Shown one piece after another: positions 53,896 through 61,535 of a stretch of 64,000 nucleotides of DNA (positions are counted from its first letter, which is position 1; the number at the start of each line of letters is the position of its first letter). The notes under the pieces were generated by a model. The model made no database searches. It had not been told where the DNA came from and was given only the letters and a program-made list of their open reading frames with translations. Position numbers and translations under genes: made by a program. The DNA comes from Reclinomonas americana ATCC 50394 (lineage: Eukaryota; Jakobida; Jakobea; Jakobida): the NCBI GenBank assembly GCA_048213135.1, contig PS015009.1:930001-994000 (forward strand). The letters run 5' to 3'.

Positions 53896-53911
53896 CCAAC
53901 CAACAGCAAAA

Positions 53912-54805
53912 GTGGCAACACCGGCACCAGATAAAAAACTTTCCATCATTGGCAAGCTCCGCAAAGGGCGGGAAGCCGCTGTGCCTGAAGGCGAGATGAC
54001 CTTCATGGATCATATCGACGTACTGCGCTGGCACCTCATGCGCTCCGTGATCGCCTGGCTGGTGGCCGCCATCACCATTTTTGTTTTCGTAGACTGGATA
54101 TATGACAATATTATACTGGCCCCTTCCAGCGAAAATTTTGTCACCTACAGTGCTTTGTGCAGGTTCAGTCACTGGCTGGGCATCGGCGACAGTTTATGTA
54201 TGCCGCCCGTGAAGATCAACTTCCTGGTTACCGAAGTGAACGGCACTTTTACATCCGCACTTAATATTGCCATGATCGGAGGTGTTATCGTCGCCTTCCC
54301 TTATATATTCTGGGAGTTGTGGCGTTTCATCAAGCCCGCCTTGTCGGCCAAAGAAAGAAGGTATGCCCGTGGCAGCATCTTCTGGGTATCGCTGTGTTTT
54401 TTTTCCGGCGTGGCTTTCGGCTATTACCTGCTGGCGCCCTTTACCTTTAATTTCCTGGCCACATTTACTTTGGGCAAGTCTGGCGCCATTAAATACAGCC
54501 CCAGCATCAACGATTATGTAGATACCCTCAGCAACCTGCTGCTGGGCTGCGGCATCGCGTTTGAACTGCCCATACTGGCTTTTGTTCTGGCCAAGATCGG
54601 CATCATTTCCTCCGCCTTCCTGAAAAAGACCAGGAAGTACGCCTTCGTCATCATACTCATTGTTGCCGCCATCATCACCCCTTCCCCCGACTGGACCAGC
54701 CAGACCCTGGTGGCCATACCCCTGCTGCTGCTGTACTGGATCAGCGAATTCCTCGTAAGCCGGGTAGATAAGAAAAGGGCTAAGGAAGAAAAAGAGTGGA
54801 GCTAA
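53912..54805 (+). CDS. tatC: Sec-independent protein translocase subunit TatC
   Basis: The 297-residue integral membrane protein binds twin-arginine signal peptides and, with TatA, exports folded proteins. The start is GTG. The N-terminal cytoplasmic stretch contains the family motif MTFMDHIDVLRWHLMRS near residues 29-45. Six membrane helices follow, with the conserved FPYIFWELWRFIKPALSAKERRYARG loop, the FELPILAFVLAKIGI helix and the ITPSPDWTSQTLVAIPLLLLYWISE end. tatA/B is not adjacent. The loop between helices 1 and 2 is longer than in E. coli, a feature I regard as usual in this phylum. Confidence 0.95.
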   Translation: MATPAPDKKLSIIGKLRKGREAAVPEGEMTFMDHIDVLRWHLMRSVIAWLVAAITIFVFVDWIYDNIILAPSSENFVTYSALCRFSHWLGIGDSLCMPPVKINFLVTEVNGTFTSALNIAMIGGVIVAFPYIFWELWRFIKPALSAKERRYARGSIFWVSLCFFSGVAFGYYLLAPFTFNFLATFTLGKSGAIKYSPSINDYVDTLSNLLLGCGIAFELPILAFVLAKIGIISSAFLKKTRKYAFVIILIVAAIITPSPDWTSQTLVAIPLLLLYWISEFLVSRVDKKRAKEEKEWS

Positions 54806-54810
54806 AAATT

Positions 54811-54913
54811 AATGAAGGAATGTTTAAGTTCCTAATTCACTTTCATTCACAAAAGAGAGCAACGAAAACTCGTTATAATTTCTTCATTCCTTAATTCCTT
54901 CCTTCTTTCATTT
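54811..54913. repeat. CATTCCTTC-type repeat with inverted arms
   Basis: A left arm (AATGAAGGAATGTTTAAG) and a right arm (TCATTCCTTAATTCCTTCC onward) are complementary in several blocks. It is the same family as 15915 and 45790 and separates tatC from rpiB. Confidence 0.6.
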
Positions 54914-54950
54914 AACTATTATCGCTAATTTGCATCGAAATCACACCAAC

Positions 54951-55400
54951 ATGCCTGTCTTTAATTTACAACTCCCCGTAGCCGTCGGCAGCGATCATGC
55001 CGGTTTCGATTGCAAGGAAGACCTGATATCCTACCTGGAGGCCAAGAATATTGTTTATAAAGACTTTGGTACCCACAGTAAGGATTCCGTTGATTACCCC
55101 GACTTTGCGCATCCCGTGGCGCTTGCGGTAGAGAACGGGGAAGCCGCCTTTGGCATCCTGCTCTGCGGAAGTGCCAATGGTGTGGCCATTACAGCCAATA
55201 AGCACCATGGCATTCGTGCCGCTATTTGCTGGGGTGAGGAACTGGCCGAACTGGCCCGCAAACACAACGACGCCAACATTATTTGCATACCCGCCCGCTT
55301 TGTACGCGACGGCGATGCAGAAAAGATGGTCGACATTTTCATGAACACCGAATTTGAAGGCGGCCGTCACCTCAACCGCGTGAAAAAGATCGACTGCTGA
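54951..55400 (+). CDS. rpiB: Ribose 5-phosphate isomerase B
   Basis: The 149-residue enzyme interconverts ribulose 5-phosphate and ribose 5-phosphate in the pentose phosphate pathway. The RpiB/LacAB signature is clear: GSDHAGFDCKE near residue 11, DYPDFAHPVA, the catalytic cysteine in LLCGSANGVAI near residue 74, NKHHGIRAA and the C-terminal EGGRHLNRVKKI. ATG 54951 is the start; an upstream TTG frame starts inside a promoter-like TAATTTG. Confidence 0.95.
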   Translation: MPVFNLQLPVAVGSDHAGFDCKEDLISYLEAKNIVYKDFGTHSKDSVDYPDFAHPVALAVENGEAAFGILLCGSANGVAITANKHHGIRAAICWGEELAELARKHNDANIICIPARFVRDGDAEKMVDIFMNTEFEGGRHLNRVKKIDC

Positions 55401-55537
55401 TATCGACCCAGGTAACCGCTTATCAAAATTCAACGGGGCACTGCCCCCTTTTGCTTAATTTCCCGTTATTATCAACCCGCCAGTAAAGCCCCCGCAAGGG
55501 CATGGCTTTTGCTTTATTCAACAACAAAAAAACACCA

Positions 55538-57118
55538 ATGAGAAAGATCGCTCTCTTTACGGGCCTGCTGTTCAGCGCCGCCACCGCTATGGCCCAGGCC
55601 GACGATGCCTCCCGCTATGCGGCTACCATTACCGGGGCCGAACTGCAGAAAAAACTCACCATCATCGCCAGTGATGAAATGGAAGGCCGCGAAACAGGCA
55701 CCGAAGGCCAGCGTAAAGCCGCGGCTTATATCGAATCGCAATTCAAGGCCATGGGCCTGGTATCACCTGCCGCACTCAAAGGCTACCAGCAATTGTACCC
55801 GCTGCACCAGGACAGTCTTCTCAGCACCGAACTCACCGTAAAAGGCACCGCTGCTGAATATGGTAAAGACTATATCATCAACATCAACCAGAACGAAAAT
55901 GGCAGCTTCAACGGAAGCTCACTCCTGTTTGTAGGTTATGGTATCGATGACCCGGCTTACAGCGATTATGGTAACATCAACGTAAAAGGTAAGATAGTGG
56001 TGTTCTTCACCGGCGAGCCCAAAAAGGATGGTAAATACTTTATCAACCCCAATGGCCGCGGTTCTGAATGGACATTCCCGGGCACCAGTAAAAAACTGGC
56101 CATTGCCGCAGCCAAAGGCGCCGTAGGAGCACTGGTGATTAACTCGCTGCAGGAAACATTCAGCCAGCGTATGATCGACGGTTCTAAAAAAACCGGTGTA
56201 TACTATCCCCGTAAAGACGACGGCACCAAACGTATCAACTACGCCACCCTGTCACACGCCTTTGCCCGCACCATTGTAAATGATTTTGATACCCTGCTCA
56301 AACAGGCAAAAGTAAATATGGTACTGCCGCAGGCAAAACCTACCGATGAAAAGACCAAAGTAGCGTTCAGCATAAAAAAATACCGCAACGTGATCAACGC
56401 CAGCAACGTACTCGGACTGGTGGAAGGATCGGATAAAAAAGACGAATACGTTTTTGTTACCGGTCACTACGATCACCTGGGCAAACACGATGGCAAAATT
56501 TATTATGGCGCCGATGACGATGGCAGCGGTACCGTAGCTGTTATGCAGATGGCCGCCGCGTTCGCCAAAGCCAAGGCGGAAGGCAAAGGCCCCCGCAGGA
56601 CCATGGTATTCATGACCGTAAGCGGCGAAGAAAAAGGACTGTGGGGAAGTGAGTACTACAGCGACAATCCTGTTTATTCTCTCGAAAAAACATCTGTTGA
56701 CCTCAACATCGACATGGTGGGCCGCCTGGATACCGAAAGGATGACAGCCGACTCCCTCAACTATGTATACGTGGTAGGCCACGATAAGATCAGCAGCGAA
56801 CTGCCCGTTATCAACGAAGGTATGAACAACAAATACACGCAGCTGGTGCTCGATTATAAATTCGATGATCCCAACGATCCCAACCGCATCTATTTCCGCA
56901 GCGATCACTACAACTTTGCCCGCAAAGGCGTTCCCGTACTGTTCTTTTATGACGGTATGCTGAAAGCCGATTACCATAAACCAACCGATACCGTGGACAA
57001 GATCAACTGGGACCTTTATGAAAAAAGGGTACGCATGATCTTCCATACCGCGTGGGAAATGGCCAACAGGAATAATATGCTCACCAGGGACAAACCCCTG
57101 CCTACCGCAACCCGCTAA
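55538..57118 (+). CDS. Secreted M28 aminopeptidase with PA domain
   Basis: The 526-residue exopeptidase has a signal peptide (1-20, ending AMAQA). A protease-associated segment lies near residues 105-270 between catalytic halves (VGYGIDDPAYSDYGNINVKGKIVVFF). Two-zinc ligands are visible in GHYDHLG, GADDDGSG, SGEEKGLWGSEYY, NIDMVGR and RSDHYNF. M28 enzymes release N-terminal residues from peptides, here probably in the periplasm. ATG 55538 is used because the upstream frame adds residues before the signal peptide. A second M28 enzyme is at 59193. Confidence 0.92.
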   Translation: MRKIALFTGLLFSAATAMAQADDASRYAATITGAELQKKLTIIASDEMEGRETGTEGQRKAAAYIESQFKAMGLVSPAALKGYQQLYPLHQDSLLSTELTVKGTAAEYGKDYIININQNENGSFNGSSLLFVGYGIDDPAYSDYGNINVKGKIVVFFTGEPKKDGKYFINPNGRGSEWTFPGTSKKLAIAAAKGAVGALVINSLQETFSQRMIDGSKKTGVYYPRKDDGTKRINYATLSHAFARTIVNDFDTLLKQAKVNMVLPQAKPTDEKTKVAFSIKKYRNVINASNVLGLVEGSDKKDEYVFVTGHYDHLGKHDGKIYYGADDDGSGTVAVMQMAAAFAKAKAEGKGPRRTMVFMTVSGEEKGLWGSEYYSDNPVYSLEKTSVDLNIDMVGRLDTERMTADSLNYVYVVGHDKISSELPVINEGMNNKYTQLVLDYKFDDPNDPNRIYFRSDHYNFARKGVPVLFFYDGMLKADYHKPTDTVDKINWDLYEKRVRMIFHTAWEMANRNNMLTRDKPLPTATR

Positions 57119-57232
57119 GGAACTGCGGAAACCATTCGCAAACAAGCATTGATGAATAAAGGGCGCCGTCGAAAGATGGCGTCTTTTTTATTGCTTCCCG
57201 CAAAGGCACGAAGCCGGTTTATAACTTAGATT

Positions 57233-57298
57233 GTCATGCTGAGGAAACGAAACATCTATTGGTTATGCAGAGAGATTCCTCGTACCTCGGTATGACCG
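57233..57298. repeat. GTCAT-ended imperfect palindrome (MITE-like intergenic element)
   Basis: GTCATGCTGAGGAAACGA on the left is answered by TCGTACCTCGGTATGAC on the right, with TCATGC/ATGAC ends and inner AACATCT/AGAGAT words. Two similar arms in a 66-bp unit suggest a small non-coding mobile or structural element. No transposase is present. Confidence 0.6.
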
Positions 57299-57381
57299 AC
57301 TCCGTAAAACTGGTGCACTGCCTTCTTATTACACATTTGCGCATTCCCCCAATTTTCCTTTTCTTTATTAAAAATCGCCTG

Positions 57382-57858
57382 ATGGAAAATACATCGCCAA
57401 CACCCGAACAAGACAACACCGCCGATTCCATTGCCGGCTACCACGACCAGATCAAACAAATACACACCGAAGGCATGGAGCAGGGTGTAAAAAAAGCCAG
57501 GAACGCCTTGTTTTTTATCGCAGGTATCCTCCTCATCTGGGAACTCATCAGGTATGCAGCCGGTGGAGATTCAGATGAGTATTCACTTGCCTTTACCGGT
57601 GTCATTGTTCTTATTTATGTCCTGCTGGGCTTATGGACCAAAAAGAAACCGTACACCGCCATCATCCTGGGCCTTGTTGTTTTCCTGCTTACCTGGGGTC
57701 TTTCCGTATTTTCGTATGCTATTGTATATGGCGCTACTGGTATAGCCAAAGCTCTGTTTGGCGGCATTTTTATCCGCATTGCCGTTCTGGTGATCCTGTT
57801 GCGGTCGCTCAGCAATGCCAAAGAGTTGCAGCAACTCAAAAACGAACAAAGTCTCTAA
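57382..57858 (+). CDS. Small integral membrane protein, four predicted helices
   Basis: The 158-residue protein has an acidic, soluble N-terminus (MENTSPTPEQDNT) and four hydrophobic helices at about residues 46-62, 73-90, 97-117 and 120-147. The last 12 residues are polar. No family is recognised. ATG 57382 is chosen because the longer frame from 57259 runs through a MITE-like repeat. A terminator follows. Confidence 0.7.
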   Translation: MENTSPTPEQDNTADSIAGYHDQIKQIHTEGMEQGVKKARNALFFIAGILLIWELIRYAAGGDSDEYSLAFTGVIVLIYVLLGLWTKKKPYTAIILGLVVFLLTWGLSVFSYAIVYGATGIAKALFGGIFIRIAVLVILLRSLSNAKELQQLKNEQSL

Positions 57859-57875
57859 CCAAAAACACCCAATAA

Positions 57876-57907
57876 AAAAGCGAGTCCTTAAAGACTCGCT
57901 TTCTGTT
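57876..57907. terminator. Bidirectional terminator between convergent genes
   Basis: Arms AAAGCGAGTC (57877-57886) and GACTCGCTTT (57893-57902) enclose six bases and are flanked by A and T tracts. Confidence 0.85.
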
Positions 57908-57950
57908 TATAAGTTAAAGAACAACTTCTTTCTATAGGTAAACTCCCATC

Positions 57951-57981
57951 TTCAAATCATCGCATCTTCACATTTTCAAAT
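57951..57981. repeat. CACATT-type low-complexity repeat
   Basis: Words TTCAAATCATCGCATC, TTCACATTTTCAAATT; same family as 43855-43886. It ends just before the stop codon of the deoxyhypusine-synthase-like gene. Confidence 0.5.
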
Positions 57982-57986
57982 TAAAA

Positions 57987-58961
57987 CTACCATCCCAGTA
58001 TCCACGCGAATATCAGCGGGGCCACAATGGTAGCATCGCTTTCTACAATAAATTTCGGTGTGTGAATGTCCAGCTTGCCCCAGGTGATCTTTTCATTCGG
58101 CACCGCGCCGCTGTAAGAACCATAGGATGTGGTAGAGTCCGATATCTGGCAGAAATAACTCCAGAACGGCACATCATGCCATTCCAGGTCCTGGTACATC
58201 ATCGGCACCACGCAAATGGGGAAATCACCCGCAATACCGCCACCAATCTGGAAGAAGCCCACGCCCTTGCCCGATGAATTGTTGCGGTACCATTCGGCCA
58301 GCCATACCATGTATTCAATACCGCTTTTCATGGTGGTCGCCTTCAGTTCGCTTTTGATCACGTAAGAAGCAAAGATGTTACCCATGGTACTGTCTTCCCA
58401 GCCCGGCACTACGATAGGAATGTTTTTCTGCGCCGCCGCCAGCATCCAGCTGTTCTTCGGGTCAATTTCATAGTACTGTTCCAGCACGCCGCTCAGCAGC
58501 ATTTTGTACATGTACTCATGCGGAAAGTAGCGTTCGCCATTATCGTCGGCGTCTTTCCATATTTTATGAATGTGCTGCTGCAGCCTGCGGAAAGCTTCTT
58601 CCTCGGGAATGCAGGTATCGGTTACGCGGTTGTAATGATTTTCCAAAAGGTCCCATTCTTCCTGCGGACTCAGGTCGCGGTAGTTGGGTACGCGTTTATA
58701 GTGCGTATGGGCCACCAGGTTCATGATGTCCTCTTCCAGGTTGGCGCCCGTACAGCTGATGATCGACACTTTATCCTGGCGGATCATCTCTGCCAGGCTT
58801 AGCCCCAGTTCCGCTGTACTCATAGCACCGGCGAGGGTGATCATCATTTTGCCGCCCTCTTCCAGGTGAGTCACATAGCCTTTGGCCGCGTCCATCAGCG
58901 CCGCCGCGTTAAAGTGACGGTAGTGATGTTCAATGTATTGCGATACAGGTCCTTTACTCAT
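57987..58961 (-). CDS. Deoxyhypusine synthase-like protein without the catalytic lysine
   Basis: The 324-residue protein has the NAD-binding fold and conserved blocks of the deoxyhypusine/homospermidine synthase family: LAGAMSTAELGLSLAEMI, ISCTGANLEEDI, VVPGWEDSTMGNIF, FFQIGGGIAGDF, SDSTTSYGSYSGAVPNEKITWGK and ESDATIVAPLIFAWILG. By eye the segment that carries the active lysine in the human enzyme (GGGxxKH) reads GGGIAGD here, so the lysine is absent. Bacteria lack eIF5A, so a polyamine role or a different reaction is likely. ATG 58961 with TAAATTTG as -7 box upstream. Confidence 0.85.
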   Translation of the reverse strand: MSKGPVSQYIEHHYRHFNAAALMDAAKGYVTHLEEGGKMMITLAGAMSTAELGLSLAEMIRQDKVSIISCTGANLEEDIMNLVAHTHYKRVPNYRDLSPQEEWDLLENHYNRVTDTCIPEEEAFRRLQQHIHKIWKDADDNGERYFPHEYMYKMLLSGVLEQYYEIDPKNSWMLAAAQKNIPIVVPGWEDSTMGNIFASYVIKSELKATTMKSGIEYMVWLAEWYRNNSSGKGVGFFQIGGGIAGDFPICVVPMMYQDLEWHDVPFWSYFCQISDSTTSYGSYSGAVPNEKITWGKLDIHTPKFIVESDATIVAPLIFAWILGW

Positions 58962-58982
58962 AGTTGGTTGCTTTTAGGAAGG

Positions 58983-58990
58983 CAAATTTA
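58983..58990 (-). promoter_or_regulatory. -7 box of the deoxyhypusine-synthase-like gene
   Basis: On the minus strand TAAATTTG fits TAnnTTTG and lies 21 nt before the ATG at 58961. Confidence 0.5.
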
Positions 58991-59183
58991 ATTACGAATT
59001 ACGAATTAGCAATTACGAATATCTCAGATACCGGTCAGCCGGTCTTTTCACAATTACTCCGTCCCGCACCGGAACCAAGGATCACACTCCTGTACATCAG
59101 CACTTTAATCACCACGCATCCATAAATAACCATACGCCCATGCCCCCAACAAATTCGTAATTCGTAATTTGTCATTCGTAATT
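58986..59183. repeat. ATTACGAATT-type repeats flanking a 130-bp spacer
   Basis: 58988-59020 repeats the word ATTACGAATT, and 59152-59183 repeats its complement (AATTCGTAATT). The two clusters could pair over about 25 bp. Traces of the word are also at 9463-9478, 22323-22336 and 30311-30320. Confidence 0.6.
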
Positions 59184-59192
59184 AACACCATA

Positions 59193-60539
59193 ATGAAAAA
59201 GCTCCTCATCGCCGCACTCCTCTTCCCCTGGCAAGCCGCCTTCTCCCAGCAAACGATCTCCCGCGACCCGGAGATAGAACAAATGGTACGTGAAGTCTCC
59301 CCAGATTCGTTAATGTCTTATATCAAAACGATGGTGAGCTTTGGCACCCGCAACACGCTCAGCAGCACTACCGACCCCAAACGAGGTATTGGCGCTGCAC
59401 GCAACTGGGTGCTCAGTCGTTTTAACGAGATCGCCAAAGGCGCACAGGGCAGGCTCACCGCTTTTATAGATACCACCACGCTGCAACCGGATGGTAAACG
59501 TGTGGATGCACCTGTACTGTTGGGCAATGTAGTAGCTACTTTAAAAGGCACCGACCCCAACGACAACCGCGTGTTCGTCATCAGCGGACACCTGGATAAT
59601 ATGCGCAGCAGTGTAATGGACCGCACCGGCGACGCACCCGGCGCCAATGACGATGCCAGCGGCGTGGCCGCCCTTATGGAGTGTGCCCGCATCATGAGCA
59701 AACACCGTTTTCCCGCCACCGTGGTATTTGTAGCTGTAAGCGGCGAAGAACAGGGACTGCTGGGCTCCAATTTTATGAGTGAAAAAGCAAAGAAGGAAGG
59801 CATGAACGTGGAAGCCGTGCTCAACAACGACATTATGGGCAGCAACAACAGCAACGAAACCAACATCATCAACAATACACAGGTCCGTGTGTTCAGCGAA
59901 GGACTACCTGCATTTGAAACGGAAAAGAATGCCGTACAGATCCGCAACCTGGGACTGGAGAACGACGGCCGCTCCCGGCAACTGGCCCGTTACATAAAAG
60001 AAGTTGGCGAACGGTATGTAGACAACCTGCAGGTGGTGCTCATTTACCGCAACGATCGTTTCCTCCGCGGCGGCGACCACACACCCTGGGTGCAGCGTGG
60101 CTTTACCGCCGTACGCATTACCGAAATGAACGAGAACTACACCCGTCAGCACCAGGACGTACGCACTGAGAACGGCATCGCTTACGGCGACCTGCCCGAA
60201 CATATAGACGCTGAATACCTGCGCAAGAACACCGCCCTTAACCTGTGCAATCTGGCCTCCCTTGCCAAAGCGCCCGCCATGCCCGATTCTATAAAGATGG
60301 ATGTTAAGAAACTCACCAACTCCACTTACCTGTATTGGAAGGCGCCACGAGTAGGCGTCGTAAAAGGCTACTACGTGCTCATCCGCGAAACCACCAGCGC
60401 CTTCTGGCAGCGCAAATTTTTTACCACAGCAACGGAAATACGGTTACCTTATTCCAAAGACAATTATTTTTTTGCTGTGCAGGCGGTGAATGAAACAGGG
60501 AATGAGAGTTTGATGGTGGTGCCGGGGGTGGGGAGGTGA
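59193..60539 (+). CDS. Secreted M28 peptidase with C-terminal fibronectin-like domain
   Basis: The 448-residue protein has a signal peptide (1-18, ending AAFSQ). The M28 metal site is visible in SGHLDNM, GANDDASGV, SGEEQGLLGSNFM, NNDIMGS and the last ligand in GGDHTPWV. A fibronectin-III-like domain follows at about residues 360-448 (YLYWKAPRVGVVKGYYVLIRET ... YFFAVQAVNETGNES). It is not a duplicate of the enzyme at 55538; only the fold is shared. ATG 59193 begins the signal peptide. Immediately downstream the base composition falls sharply. Confidence 0.9.
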   Translation: MKKLLIAALLFPWQAAFSQQTISRDPEIEQMVREVSPDSLMSYIKTMVSFGTRNTLSSTTDPKRGIGAARNWVLSRFNEIAKGAQGRLTAFIDTTTLQPDGKRVDAPVLLGNVVATLKGTDPNDNRVFVISGHLDNMRSSVMDRTGDAPGANDDASGVAALMECARIMSKHRFPATVVFVAVSGEEQGLLGSNFMSEKAKKEGMNVEAVLNNDIMGSNNSNETNIINNTQVRVFSEGLPAFETEKNAVQIRNLGLENDGRSRQLARYIKEVGERYVDNLQVVLIYRNDRFLRGGDHTPWVQRGFTAVRITEMNENYTRQHQDVRTENGIAYGDLPEHIDAEYLRKNTALNLCNLASLAKAPAMPDSIKMDVKKLTNSTYLYWKAPRVGVVKGYYVLIRETTSAFWQRKFFTTATEIRLPYSKDNYFFAVQAVNETGNESLMVVPGVGR

Positions 60540-60660
60540 GATTAATGAAGAATAGAGAGTTGAGAATGTATTGATACCAACGCTTGGCCTCCTAGACAGC
60601 GGTCAGCCTAGTTATTTATTAAGCCTTTATATACCTTTGTTAAATCATACTATCTATTTA

Positions 60661-61044
60661 ATGAATAAAATTACTCATAAAGATTACTATCATTTACCTT
60701 CCCTAAATCATAACACAGGCGATATATGGATAAACTTACCTACTCTGGGACTTCTAAAAAGTGAGACTTGCTCTGGCTTGATTATTACACCAGCTTGTGA
60801 TTTAGCTAACCAAAAAGTGGAAACGTTGACCTATTTGCCAATAATTGGAATAGATGAATTACTGTGTTCCCGTTTTTTTTATCCAATTATACGTAGTTCG
60901 ATTATTAGGTTATCAAAAAATATTGAAGGCCATTATCTTAACCAATTCCTCGAAAAAAATCACATCCCTTCGACCGAAGAGTTAACCTTTCTCAAAGCTG
61001 AATTCAAAGCCCTCATCAAGGGGAAAAAACAGACGAAATCATAA
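60661..61044 (+). CDS. AT-rich helicase operon, ORF1 (N-terminal part of a probably split gene)
   Basis: The 127-residue product begins MNKITHKDYYHLPS and has a hydrophobic core with LIITPACDLANQK near residue 45, a motif I associate loosely with poorly described phage-resistance loci. No family is recognised. The gene lies in a region poorer in G+C than the host. Its frame ends 12 nt before the ORF2 ATG, but the ORF2 frame is open upstream to 61002 and overlaps it across a G4A6 run (61019-61029). One extra A there would join ORF1 and ORF2 into one protein of about 290 residues. See findings. Confidence 0.6.
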   Translation: MNKITHKDYYHLPSLNHNTGDIWINLPTLGLLKSETCSGLIITPACDLANQKVETLTYLPIIGIDELLCSRFFYPIIRSSIIRLSKNIEGHYLNQFLEKNHIPSTEELTFLKAEFKALIKGKKQTKS

Positions 61045-61055
61045 ATAGAGTTCTA

Positions 61056-61535
61056 ATGGGATTAGACCTAGCAACCAATATTATAAATCGCAAATCCGTA
61101 TGTGTTGAAATGAATCTGTTAAAATCTTTTTTATCCGATTCTGATTTAAGTAAGATAATAACTGGAATTATCAGAAATAGCTATAGTCCAGACCTTCATT
61201 TTTTACCTACAGATTATGAGGATGAAGTTTGGTCTAAAATGAAGAAACATTCTGTAGTTATGTTTCGATATCCAATCACTGCTCCGATTGAGATATTTGA
61301 AAGCGCAAATGATATTAATTGTTTAGACTGGAAGGCTAAAATGAATGAACTTTCCAATTATTTCACGATAGCTAAACAATTTGAATATGCAAAGCCATTA
61401 AAAACATCACGTCTTGACGAAAAGTTTTTAAGTGATGCTTTAACCAGATTTGTCAGTTTGTATGTCAGGATAGGGTCACCAGATTTTAACGACGCCGTTA
61501 TTAACAAAATATCTGAAGAAATTAGTAGTATATGA
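61056..61535 (+). CDS. AT-rich helicase operon, ORF2 (C-terminal part of a probably split gene)
   Basis: The 159-residue frame from ATG 61056 is mostly helical with a beta segment (SVVMFRYPITAPIEIF). I do not recognise a family. Its stop overlaps the start of the helicase gene by four bases (ATGA at 61532-61535), which is strong evidence of co-translation. The upstream in-frame residues (TDEIINRVL) read as plausible protein, which supports the view that the true start lies in ORF1. Confidence 0.55.
   Translation: MGLDLATNIINRKSVCVEMNLLKSFLSDSDLSKIITGIIRNSYSPDLHFLPTDYEDEVWSKMKKHSVVMFRYPITAPIEIFESANDINCLDWKAKMNELSNYFTIAKQFEYAKPLKTSRLDEKFLSDALTRFVSLYVRIGSPDFNDAVINKISEEISSI

Noticed and set aside
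60571-60660. Longer N-terminus for ORF1 of the helicase operon
   Set aside because: The extension begins in a hydrophobic, low-complexity stretch without conserved look; the ATG at 60661 is a better start.
61019-61030. Classical -1 ribosomal slippery heptamer
   Set aside because: The frame and the run do not give an X-XXY-YYZ site in register, since the P-site codon would have to re-pair with GAA. An indel in the A run is more likely.
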